From assembly GCA_040954595.2 (NCBI GenBank), contig CM082584.2, forward strand, positions 13,640,001 to 13,704,000: a DNA stretch of 64,000 nucleotides, in the 5' to 3' direction. The DNA comes from Balanoglossus misakiensis. Lineage: Eukaryota > Hemichordata. Below, in pieces: positions 26,401 through 42,680 of the stretch (position 1 is the first letter of the stretch; every line of letters starts with the position of its first letter). The notes below the pieces were generated by a model. The model did no database searches. It saw nothing but the letters and a program-made list of their open reading frames with translations, and was not told the origin of the DNA. Both the position numbers and the translations under genes were made by a program.

Positions 26401-27900
26401 AAATGAAAATGCCACAGTACCGAGGGCTAACAAAAAAAGGGCCCAAAAAAGTAAGCTTGATTATTTCAAAGTATTCTATTTTTCCATCTTGTTGAATTTA
26501 TATAAACTTATGTACTGAATAAGGAAACATACCAATCACATGGCGATAACTTTTTTATTTTACCAAATTTACGTTATCGTTACATTTGTTGAGGACATTT
26601 GATATAGGATCAGATTTCAGGGCTGACCTTTCCAACCCCTCTTCACGGAGAAAACAAACAAAGGACACGTAACTCGGCTTTAGCTTTATGATATGATTAT
26701 AAGTGACATGAAATCTACATAAAAGACGCGCAACCAATTATTACATGGAAGAACACGCATCGATTTCCAAGATTCGAAACCTTGGCACAGGCGCTAGGCG
26801 TGGGCAGATTAAAAAAACCAGACAGACCAAAACAAATCACGGCATCGCTTACACAGCTAGTATGTGTATATTCGGTAATTTTGTACACTTCACTAGCAAC
26901 GGTGGAGTAAAATTCAATGAACCAGAGTATATTGATCAGTAATTCATTATTCTGATTGTGTATTTCATAAACTATAATATTTTTCCCGGGAAAATCCCCA
27001 CTTCGAAGACGCTTTTCTACATTGCAACGTCTTAACAACAGCCACAGTCAATATTTTGAAAGGATATTTGAGAGGACAGCGGATACGTCTTGAATTAAAT
27101 ATAAGATGTGTTATAATATTGTTAGCTCACGTCTGAACTGTTTTGATAGATGGTTCTGACAGAACTTCAATAGCACCAGAAAGTGTGAAACAACCGTGGT
27201 TCGAGTACATCATACAGCTTGAGCGTTAAGCTATTAAGTCAAACAACATGTACGTTTATTAAGGTATCTCGTAAAATTTGGTGTCGAGTGAACGTACATC
27301 TGGAAAAGTGATTTGTCGGCGCGTCCGCGTCGAAGTTGCGCAGCAAATTCCTGGCGAAATATCCGAGATTTTCACACTAAGGACAGAATTTGATTATGCT
27401 TCTACAAGAAAGCAGATGACTTACCTCCTTTCGTGTATAAAATATCAAAGAAGGAGATTAAACCTTTCTGTTTAGACGTTTTTCCAAAGCCGTGACCCCA
27501 GCGTACTGATTACTACTGGAGGCTGTGAACGAACATAGCGGTGCCTCAGATCATATGAACAAGTCACGTGTCAAACATGCTGCCTGCTGATTGGGCCTGA
27601 TCTTCGTACTCTCTGCAAGTCATCCGGGAATGTCCTTATACGTACCGCGTTCGTGTTTCAGCGCTCGGGCAATTCCTTTCGGACAGTTCCTCATCTTTGG
27701 GAAATACATGGTACATGTAACAATTCCACGCCAGGCAGCATTCAGTCATTGTACATATAGAATAAATGTAGTTGCATAGTACCAGCCATATTTGGGGTTT
27801 CAACCTCAAATTTGTCATTTTGGGTCAGTTTTGATTGCCTACCATGCTGGCAGGGGATGCTTGTTGCTTTTCCATTATGGACACCTAGATTGTAATTGTG
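23496..27900. other. Long gene-free stretch upstream of the DYNLT5-like gene
   Basis: AT-rich DNA with no supported coding exon on either strand. It probably contains the promoter and a non-coding first exon of the DYNLT5-like gene. A GC-richer patch with a CACGTG E-box and an ATTGG (inverted CCAAT) at about 27560-27595 looks promoter-like, but no gene could be tied to it. Confidence 0.35.
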
Positions 27901-28243
27901 ATGCTTTTCAATTTGCTTCTTGGACCTAGTAATTTGCTTTCATCGAATGATAGTGATTATAGGGCCTGGCCTGACGTCATATTTACAACAATTACTTCTA
28001 TAATAGCGATTATGATTTCATGTTGTATTTTTTGTTTGTTACTTCCATTAACGGGTGTGATCACTGACTTCATGGAACAGAACTATTGTTACTTAACTGG
28101 ATCAACTCATACACTATCAATAATCGACTGCAAACCACTGGTTGAAGTTTTCAAAAGTATTGGGGTTTCACGATCTGATAAATTGAAACATCACAAATAT
28201 GACACAGTCAACAGTAAACTGCAGCATGAAAGACACTTTAAAC

Positions 28244-28249
28244 TTTATT
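28244..28249 (-). terminator. Polyadenylation signal of KRI1
   Basis: AATAAA on the minus strand, 52 bases beyond the KRI1 stop codon. Confidence 0.65.
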
Positions 28250-28300
28250 CTAATCCCAAAAGATACAATACATTCAAATTAGTAATTCTGAGTGAAATAA

Positions 28301-33366
<5,066 letters not shown>

Positions 33367-34199
33367 ACTGGTATATTACTTTTCTACTACCTAGGAATAT
33401 GAGAAAATCCGTTATGGCTGCCTTCGTAAGTTTTATCGACTTTATGGACCTCATTATAGTCGGTGTCTGAATTATGGTTGGAGTATATCGGAAATTGGGG
33501 TTTGATTTATGTCAATCTTCCATAAAATACCGATAAAGTAAAAAAAAAGATATCGAGCAATCGTATAAAAGTTTACTGAGTTAGAGGATCTACATTCCAA
33601 AATGGCAGCCTCCATGGAAAGAGTCCCGTACGATATTTTACATGTAAGTCATTCACAAGTTTTGTAGTTTATTCAAATGTACATGGGATCGACAATGTTA
33701 TTTCATAAGCCCATGTGACACCAACACAATATGTACTTCATGATCACTACAACGTTCACCATAACAGGAGTAAACATGATTAATCGAGATTACTCGATCC
33801 ATGGAGTTCAGGAAGGATACTGTAAACATGGTAAACATCGCCTTCATGTGAAAAATTAGGAACAAGAGAATCATTACTGGTCTACAGTGGATATGGTGGC
33901 GACACAGAACATAATTTGGGTTGGAAGGTAAATCCACCCGATATTTATATACCTCACTTGCTGGTATAGAACTTCAAAGCAATGCTGTTACCATAGCAAC
34001 AACAGTGCCCCGCCCACCCCTCTGCACAGTTGAAAACATGAAAGTCGAAGCTTAGCCTAAGGCTAGAAACATCACCTCTGTTTTCTAATTATTTTCTTTT
34101 GCATTTTTGCTGGCTACATTTCCTGGATAGTGGAACAGTTCCCAGAAGAAATTGTAATGGAAGATAAAATGCTTGGCATAAACTCGGAAGAATAGCAAG
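33367..34199. promoter_or_regulatory. Bidirectional promoter between KRI1 and PIGG
   Basis: The KRI1 and PIGG ATGs lie 833 bases apart in opposite directions, with no TATA box near the starts. The KRI1 start is in a TATGGCGG context. On the plus strand a candidate PIGG 5' exon, ending in a consensus GTAAGT donor at 33644, carries CAAAATGGCAGCC. Confidence 0.55.
33597..33643 (+). other. Candidate 5' exon of PIGG with a TISU-like ATG
   Basis: CAAAATGGCAGCC places an ATG at 33602 in a strong translation-initiation context. Fourteen codons (MAASMERVPYDILH) run to a consensus GTAAGT donor. The best downstream acceptor (CCTGGATAG, next base 34131) would add eight codons and then a stop, before the PIGG ATG at 34200. 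That makes it a short upstream open reading frame rather than the PIGG N-terminus. Whether the exon is transcribed is inference. Confidence 0.45.
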
Positions 34200-37100
34200 A
34201 TGAGAATATACCACAACATATTCATAAGTCTGTGCTTGTTCATAGAACTGGCAGGATTGTATATATTTTTCAAGGGATTCTTCCCAATCAAGCTGGCAAT
34301 ACCGGGCAGAGCAACATGGACAGACATACCAGCTGAACCTATTGATTCAGAGACACAAAATCCTGATGTGAATCAACCATTGAAACCAGCATTTGGGAAG
34401 TTAGTTATTGTACTTATTGATGCTTTGCGAGCAGATTTTGTTTTTGGTGAGAAATCCCAGCAACACATGCCATTTACAAGTAGGTTGATCAGAGAGGGTA
34501 AAACCAGGAGTTTCCTTGCCAAGGCCCACCCTCCAACAGTTACTATGCCTAGAATAAAGGTATGATCACTGTCATTAATTAACTTCTGAGGTGAATGATT
34601 TAGAGTGATGACTATCTTTATAGTTTTGATATTTTGATAACTTCTGTGTTTGTTTTTGTTATTCAACAGCCTTTCTAATAGTTTATTGCTGTTTCAAACT
34701 TTCTCTCCAAAGGCAATCACAACTGGAAGCATTCCAGGTTTCGTAGATGTTGTTTTCAATATGGATTCTAGTGCCCTTACAGAAGATAATATCATATCAC
34801 AGTTGTACCATGCTGGTAGTGATATAATATTCTTTGGTGATGACACTTGGATCAAACTATTTCCAAAATTCTTTAAACGAAGTGATGGAACAACATCTTT
34901 TTTTGTGACTGATTATACTGAGGTGAGTAATGAACTTGTTGCAGCTGTCTTCTGTAAATGTTCAATTAGGAAAATGAAAGATATGTTTTGAATGTTTATA
35001 TTTTATTTGTACTTCATTTTGTCTTCTTTTTGGCATTACCCTCACATTGGCAAAACGGAACTGCAGTTGTCTAGACTACATTTGTACCAAGTGTCTCTCA
35101 TGTGACATATTGTTGTGTCATTCCCACATATTGCATTCATCAGATCCTTTCTTAGAAATATTTTTAAATGCTCAGGTTGATAACAACGTAACAAGACACA
35201 TTGATAAAGAGTTGGTTAGTTCCGACTGGGACGTGATGATTTTGCACTACCTTGGACTGGATCATATTGGTCATTTGTCAGGTCCGACAAGCCCTCTGGT
35301 TGAACCCAAGCTGAAAGAAATGGACCAGATAGTTGAACACACTCTCACACAGCTTTCTAAACAGGTAGAGTTTAATGAGTATTGTTCCATGTAAAGTAAC
35401 AAAACAGATTAGTGATGATATTTTTGCCGAGTGAACCACATTTTGTGTCAAAATAGTAAATGGAATTGAATTTCATTCTTTGGGCACTGAATGCTGTTGA
35501 CCAAATCTCATTGTCGCTTCTGAAAAAAAATTAATGTTACACTGAAAGATGACATATATTGAAAACACAGATAGATATTGCACTATTCACGGTCAATGTT
35601 TTGAAAGTTTTGATATTCTCTTTGCAGGAAAACACAGCCACACTGCCATCACTGATTGTGTTATGTGGTGATCATGGTATGAGTGATGTTGGCAGTCATG
35701 GGGGTGCATCAGCCAGTGAGACAACTACACCATTGGTTTTTATGAGTTCCAAATATATGAAGAAGCATGGTAATTGAATTGGGATCATTTATTGTGTGGA
35801 AAAGAATATTGAATTCTTATTGCTTAGAGAGGTTATAGAGTACATGAAGAACTTGGTTTCCAACTGTGTTTGTCTTGGGTCAGTTTCTGTGCAAACCAAA
35901 GATAAATTAGGATTGATCTTGTTCACTTTCAGGTCAACCATACACCGAGATGGAAGTAAAACAGATTGATTTAGCTCCAACACTGTCTCTGGTGCTTGGT
36001 CTTCCCATACCTCAGAATAGCCTTGGTCGGTCCATCACCCAACTTCTTCAAATCCTACCAATCAGAGATCAGCTTAGAGCACTGCAGGTCAATGCACATC
36101 AGCTGGTTCAAGTTCTGAAGAAAAATGTCAACTCCTATGAAACAGGTAAAAGTTAATACAGTTTGTGTTAATGGTATGGAAAATAAACAGCTGAAGTTTT
36201 GAAGAAATTTAATGCATATAGTAAAATCTGGAAGACTCTTTACCTGCTGTATATGTAATGGTAACCATAATTGGTCATACATCGCATATGTTTCAGAACC
36301 TGGGTATTTACAATATCAAAGAGCCTTGAAACATCACAGTAGTTGGCTTGTATCTTACACTCGGAGTACAAGCAGTATCAACCATGAACTCCTTGGTCTG
36401 AAAATAATAGAACAGTATAGTGAAGCCATTCAAGAAATCAGCCACCGCATTGCATCATCACTTGCAAAGTACGATGAACATGCCTTGGTTGTTGGTGTGT
36501 TTCTCTTCTGGCAGGTGAGCTTGTTATCTCAAAATTAACATTTCAAAATGACATTATTTATTGTCTTAATGTTGTTTGATTTAAACAAACCAAGTTCACC
36601 TTTTCAACCTATATGACATGTTGAGACAGTCACTAAGAAAGCTATGGTCATCTTTCCCTAGGTGTTATGTGCTTTCCTATATGGTGCATCCCATTTGAAC
36701 AAGGGTGGAACTGATGAAGTTAGCCTTCCCATTGGTGGACAGTCTTCCACCTTCATCCTGATTGGCTGTTGCCTAGCAATATTATCAGTTCAAGTGAAGG
36801 TCTGCACAGATATCACTGGTGGTGCTAGTGAAGTGTTGTGCGACAACTCAGTACCAGCCATTTTCTTGTCGTCCATCTTTGTTTTGTCATCAGCAACGTT
36901 TGTGACAGTATTTCTGCAGTGTTTGCTTCCTGTGTCAAGGATTAAGCTCTGCCTTGAGGTAAACTGAAGTCTACACAACATGCCTGCAAATGTTATATAT
37001 CAAATAACAGGCTTTAATTTGAAATGAAGTTATGACTCTCAAGTGTGAATTATTTTAGTCTAGATTAAGTCCTGATCAGATTTTGCCGATGTGAATGACA

Positions 37101-39769
37101 CGAAATGCTGGAAATGTTACAATGCAGCTCATCAGCCTGATAATTTAGTTAGTTTGATAAAACAAAAGCAAGACTGTTCTTTCTTTTGTACCAACATTCC
37201 TAAACTAATGTGACTCTGCCTCCAATTGATGACATGGTGGTACGTATTCTTCACACAGACTCTTAACCTGACTGGAGGACAGAAGATTTTAGTGGCATCC
37301 ACGGCAATCCACACTTTCAGTCTGTTATCAAGCAGCTTTGTAGAAGAGGAACACCAGACTTGGTATTTCTTCACAATGACTCTGATGCTGTATCTTCTGT
37401 ACAAGGCAATTTCACCGCTACTTCAACTGAGAAACCTGAGTGAAGATGTGAATGTAGCCACGATGGAGAAGGAGGTGAAAACAACTCTGGTTCATACACA
37501 AACACTAGCTGGTGGTGAAACTGTCTTTGAGGGAAAAATTACCGAGAGATCAAGTTTTGGGCAGAAGCATTCTGAGCAAGATGGAGATACGTCAACAAAG
37601 AGTTTGTATAAGAAATGTGGAAGTGAGGATGATTGTGATCAGAGAGATGGATGGCTGCAACAGAAGATGAAAATGACCAATGATTCCACTGGGGAGAGCA
37701 ATGATAGAAGCGGACATGCAATGAAATGTACAAAGACGTTGTTGTCAGTTGCATTAGTTGTGGTTTGTGGACGGTTGTTACGGGCATGGAATCAGACCGG
37801 AATGAAATGGGCAGACAGACCCGATATTGGCGACTGGTTCGTCAGGTGAGAGGAAATTTTGATCAGAATCACTGACAGACATAATTTGTCTGGATATTAT
37901 TGGCATTTATCAGTAGTAACAGTCAATACATCGTCATGTCACTTTTCAACTATCTGTGGAATAAATTTCCTAATACCAGATGGGTTGTGGATAGTAATGT
38001 TTATGTTTATATCACAGTGTTTGGTGAACTTCGTAACGTTGCAATCTGATCCTGATTCTAGCTGATTAACCTCAAATTGATCTGATGTCATCTTTCCAGA
38101 CCAGAAAACAAACTCCCGCTCTCTGCGTTGGTGACTGTGTGCTTCCTCATCATATGTGTGACCAGGCATCGTAGAGGGTGCTGTCACCCACTACTACTGG
38201 CGTTTTCATTGGTTGGAGTCTATTTCTACAGAGCTGCAACTTGCATAATCATAACTCCATTCTCATCAAGTACTGAACCAGAAAAGTAAGTCATGTGATA
38301 ATCCTGTATAAGAATGGTGGTCTCCTTGACTGAGTCGGAATAATTGCTTACAAACGAAATTCAAATTACATCCATGCAAATGATGTCTTTTTCAAATGTT
38401 ACCCTCTTTAATTTTACCTGCAGGGGTCTATACCAAGCCTGGCTGGTGTATGCGTTGACACTTTGCTATATTACACACACACTGTATGCATTCGTGAGAG
38501 GGATAAAACATGCAAGCGCCAGACCGAACAAGATGAAAGAGACTGATCGTGGACACCAGCAGATCTTAGTGGACTGTGCAGAGAATGTGTATAATATTGG
38601 TATCGTACTGACAGCTCTGTTGTTGAGACCACACAATGTGGCTGTGTTGGCACTGCTCGTTATTCAGGAACAAGAAGTCACTACAGTGATATGGCCAGCA
38701 CTTCTGTCTGAGAGTCCAGCATGGACCGTTGCGTTGCTTCATCTCTGGTTTGGTACTGCTGCCTTCTATGCCCAGGTAAATGTCTCTCGGATACAGACAC
38801 AGTATTACCCTGAGAAAACATGAAATAGTGTGCATTGGAAGCAAAGAGTAGTTTGTGTGAGATGTTGATAGCGAATTTGCAAAAAATTGAACTAAAAATA
38901 ATTGAGACGAGATCACAGGGGAAAAGCTTGAAGCACTGACAATCTCATGGACTGGGATTGATGTGGGACCCCTGCAAAACTTCAGAAAACCTGCTTGATA
39001 GGAAAATATTCAATGAATGGTACACATATCGTATGTAGTGAGTATGTAGAAAAATGGTTTCTGTATTAAAGCATACTGAACACAGCTTTTTATTAAAACG
39101 ATTTCCGCTAAAATACATCTCTGTTTCACCCCAGGGAAATTCCAATAGCCCGGCTACAATAGACATATCTGCTGGATACATTGGTCAGGAATCTCACAAT
39201 ACAGTCATAGCTGGTGTACTTACATTGTTGGCTACATACGGTTGTTTACTGTTATGGATTCTTAGCTTGCTGATATACATTATGAAGAATTATTTTCATA
39301 GGTGAGTTATAAGTGAATATCTGCGTGAGTTGTGTGACAGGATTACAAGATGTCTGGGTTTTGGCAAAGCAGTGTCAGCATTCAAGATAGTTATGGATGG
39401 CTTTAAAAAGATTTCTTGTGTAGTTCTTCTGGAAGAACATACTTATATAATCAAAAGAATAAATAATGTTTTCTTATTTCAGACAATATCCTCATGATTT
39501 TATTCTTTTCTGGTTTGTTTTTTCCCAGATACAACGAATCACTTCAAGAGATAGTTTACACATTTGGACTGACAAGGGCCCTACCAGTGGCAGTGTACGC
39601 CATTCTGGTTTCATTTCAGAGATATCATTTATTTGTTTGGAGTGTGTTTTCTCCGAAGGTGATGTATGAAGGAATGTTGGTGTTTGTTTACTCCACGGTG
39701 ATTTGCCTTCTGTCAATACATTCCCTTGTGGTTCAAAAATTAAATTTTCCCAAAACATCTTCCAACTGA
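34200..39769 (+). CDS. PIGG: GPI ethanolamine-phosphate transferase 2
   Basis: Twelve exons join in frame to 1053 residues: 34200-34559, 34713-34922, 35176-35364, 35628-35769, 35933-36145, 36297-36514, 36662-36958, 37259-37845, 38100-38285, 38424-38775, 39135-39301 and 39529-39769. PIGG (yeast Gpi7) adds ethanolamine phosphate to the second mannose of GPI anchors in the ER. The N-terminus is a signal anchor. The lumenal alkaline-phosphatase-superfamily domain shows VIVLIDALRADF (metal-binding Asp74), PPTVTMPRIK with the nucleophile threonine (113 or 115), FFGDDTWIKLFP, VDNNVTRHIDKEL, HYLGLDHIGHLSGP and CGDHGMSDVGSHGG. A multi-pass C-terminus ends with RYHLFVWSVFSPKVMYEG. GFVDV and VDNNVTRH distinguish it from PIGN and PIGO. 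It exceeds human PIGG (983) mainly through a hydrophilic insertion of about 109 residues in exon 8. The chosen ATG is the first after an in-frame stop. Confidence 0.96.
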
Positions 39770-39837
39770 AGAATTTTTACCTGTTTGTCTAAATTATAAT
39801 GGACCAGTATTTTTTGTACTATTTTTTTTACTTTGTA

Positions 39838-39843
39838 TTTATT
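39838..39843 (-). terminator. Polyadenylation signal of GET3
   Basis: AATAAA on the minus strand, 44 bases after the GET3 stop codon. It lies inside the 117-base gap between the convergent PIGG and GET3 stops, so the two transcripts probably overlap at their 3' ends. Confidence 0.65.
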
Positions 39844-39886
39844 TTAAGATCATGTAACATGAGTCCAGTTTTGTTTCCATTTGTTA

Positions 39887-42348
39887 CTATGAGTGAGGTG
39901 GTTGATATCGATTGACAAGATATTTTGAGAATGATTTCACTTTGTCAACTCCTCTGACTTCTGATTCAAGTAGTGGTAGTTTAGTGATGTGAAAATCTTC
40001 ATATAAATCTTCAATCTGTAAAGATAACAAAAGAGATAAGCGAATGATTAAGTATTGATTGCAATTTTACACATAATGCAATTCAATTCAATGAATGTGA
40101 CCCCTTAGCACGCAGAAGAAAATGCAGACAGTATACAGCTTACCTGGTCCAAGTATTTTGACTGGAGTTTAAATCTCGCCATACACATTTTACAAGGATT
40201 CGGCGCCTTGGTATTTGGGTATAAAAGTTGATTGACTATAATATTGTGTGTGTCAATATTGCATTTGGTCAGTTCCTGTACAAGTCTCTCTGTTTCATAC
40301 AAAGACAAAAATTCAGCTATGCAAACACATATAAATGTTGTCTGGTCCTGGAAATAGACAAAAAGAGATTCTATATAAGTATACATTCATAAATAATCAA
40401 GAGTTCATTGTTGAATCAATGATTGTTGCTTCATGAAAAGTTCCAGACATTTAGACTGCTGGGCAAGTTGAGAAAAGGATTGTCAGCCAACATTTGTGGT
40501 TGCAACATGTGTATGTCTTCAACTGTTAACACAAAATAATATTCAGAAACTTGGAACATGAATTTTACTTACAGGGTCCCTGAATTGTTCATTGACTTGT
40601 CTAATGACTGGTAGCGATTCTTCTATTCTACCTGTCATTTGGTCAGCACTCATATCCCCCAAACCCAATAAACCTGCCATCTGAAAGGTGAAGCAATACA
40701 CTACAGATGAAGCTTGGAACAATGAACTTGAATTTTATGTTACACAGTACACTTCATACAATTCTTGATGTTTTATAGCAGTAGGGCTCTGACGATGTAA
40801 TGGGCGTGTTACAGATCAGTCCAATATAAGTATGCCATAGAGGGCGCACTCCACGGCAATTACTGATCTTTTCCAGCAGGGACACAGCCAGGATTGGCCT
40901 TTACATAAATCACTCAACAGGACTGCAATAGCAATGGAGTTTTATTAACATAGACTTATCCAAAATCAGCACTGTAGAGAATACCTTTTCAAGCCAAGAA
41001 CAAAATATGTACATTGGAAGGGTTTACTTCAACCACAAGGTAAGAAACCATTCCAAAAGTACACGTTTGTAGTGACTGTGTGGATATTGCAATGAGTATC
41101 TCACCTGTGTTATAAATGGGTTCAGTTGTGATTTTAGTCGTAGTAATTTACCAAGACCCTTCTCTACAACGGCTGGGAATGAGAGTAATCGGAGAGTGTG
41201 TCCTGTTGGAGCTGTGTCGAATACCACTACTGAGAAATTCATACTCTTGACCAACCTGCAAATGCAAACAAAATATGAAATGAAGAAAGATAATTTGAGA
41301 AATAAAGAGGCAAACACTGGTACCTGTGTGGTAGGTAGATGTGCTCCTTGCCCAACAGGGGTGTTGTCTCCAGTCCATTACACAAGGAAATACCCAAAAC
41401 TCACCTCATAACCTCAGCATAGCTCATGGCTTCATCTACACCAGGAAATGCACCCATGACTTCATGAAACATGGCTTTTCCAACATTCATGGGATCTGCC
41501 AATGACAATGTCAGAGAACTTTACTGGAAGACATTGACCAAGACTGAATGATTATTTGGTAAGAGTTAAAGTGAAAAGGTGTGTAAACACTGCACCATTT
41601 ACATGGCAATCAAGATTCGTAATTAAGGAATCAATCCTGAAAACTGAACAGAAATAAATTAATGTGTTTATTTGTTTGTAATATCTTTCATAAACTCATA
41701 ATCCTTACCTTGTTCACCGAAGAAATCATCTGGAAGCTCTGACAAACCAAGATTCGGATCTATTTCCATTGCGTAGAGATTGTTGAACCCTCTGACTTGG
41801 GTGGGAACTTTGGAAAATTTCTGATCAAATGCATCAGATATGTTGTGAGCTGGGTCTGTTGAAATGATCAGCACACTCTCCCTTACTGCAGACAGTTGGA
41901 TTGCCAAACTGCAACTGTATAATGAAACATGACAGGGTTCATTTCGGGTCATTGCTAGGTTATGTTCACTATGAAGACAGTTGTGTGGTGCTCCCGCTAT
42001 GGGTGAAAATCTTATGTGGGTAACAACTACAACTAATATCTGTTCTCCCTGTGTAGGTTATCCAGTTCTAGCCATACGATATTGGGCACTTTTGCTACAT
42101 TAATGTATGATTATAATTAAACTGATGATGTGTACATTCTGTGTTCTGCGATGTGTCAATGTGTTCGATGTGGATGTGGTATCGGTCTTATTTGGGCAAA
42201 GAAATACTAACCTACAAGTAGTTTTACCAACGCCTCCCTTGCCTCCAACAAATACCCATTTCAGTGATGTCTGGTCCAGTACATTTTTAACAGTTTGTTC
42301 AAGAGGATCGAACGAGTCTTCTGCGTTTGAAGCCATGGAGGCTGCCAT
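39887..42348 (-). CDS. GET3: ATPase GET3 (ASNA1/TRC40)
   Basis: Seven minus-strand exons (42212-42348, 41709-41914, 41405-41495, 41105-41255, 40573-40680, 40144-40347, 39887-40015) join in frame to 341 residues; human GET3 has 348. The deviant Walker A P-loop GGKGGVGKT is at 35-43. The next landmarks are [16 protein letters not shown], the switch [15 protein letters not shown], the client-binding methionine-rich helices near [15 protein letters not shown], and the dimer zinc site Cys283/Cys286 (CKMC). GET3 is the cytosolic ATPase that carries tail-anchored membrane proteins to the ER receptor WRB/CAML. All catalytic residues are present. The ATG lies in the context CAAAATGGCAGCC. A second in-frame ATG follows four codons later. 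It diverges from HECTD3, with 332 bases between ATGs. Confidence 0.97.
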
Positions 42349-42680
42349 TTTGGATTGCAGGTATCGCGAGATAACATACGTGAACATCTGAGAATACATA
42401 CTCGATCAACAAAATGTCAACTCGAACTATCAGGAAGTGGGATTAAATCATTGATAACTACTTGGAACCTATTCATTATACTGAGTTCATTAATGAAAAC
42501 CAAAGAGTATGCAGAAAAATTATTAATTCCGTAATTATTTACATATTTCTATGCATACGTTTTGACTTGGAAAAAATAGTTGTACGAGGTTCTATCCGCG
42601 CATGCCTATTACGTAGCCGTACATGTATGTATGTAAAACTCTGGAGAGCGAAATAGTGGGAGCTGTCCTAGGTTATCGTG
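42349..42680. promoter_or_regulatory. Bidirectional promoter between GET3 and HECTD3
   Basis: A 332-base gap separates the divergent start codons. There is no convincing TATA box. A YY1/TISU-like word (CAAAATGGCAGCC, minus strand) straddles the GET3 start. This is the shortest of the three head-to-head intervals in the window. Confidence 0.6.
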
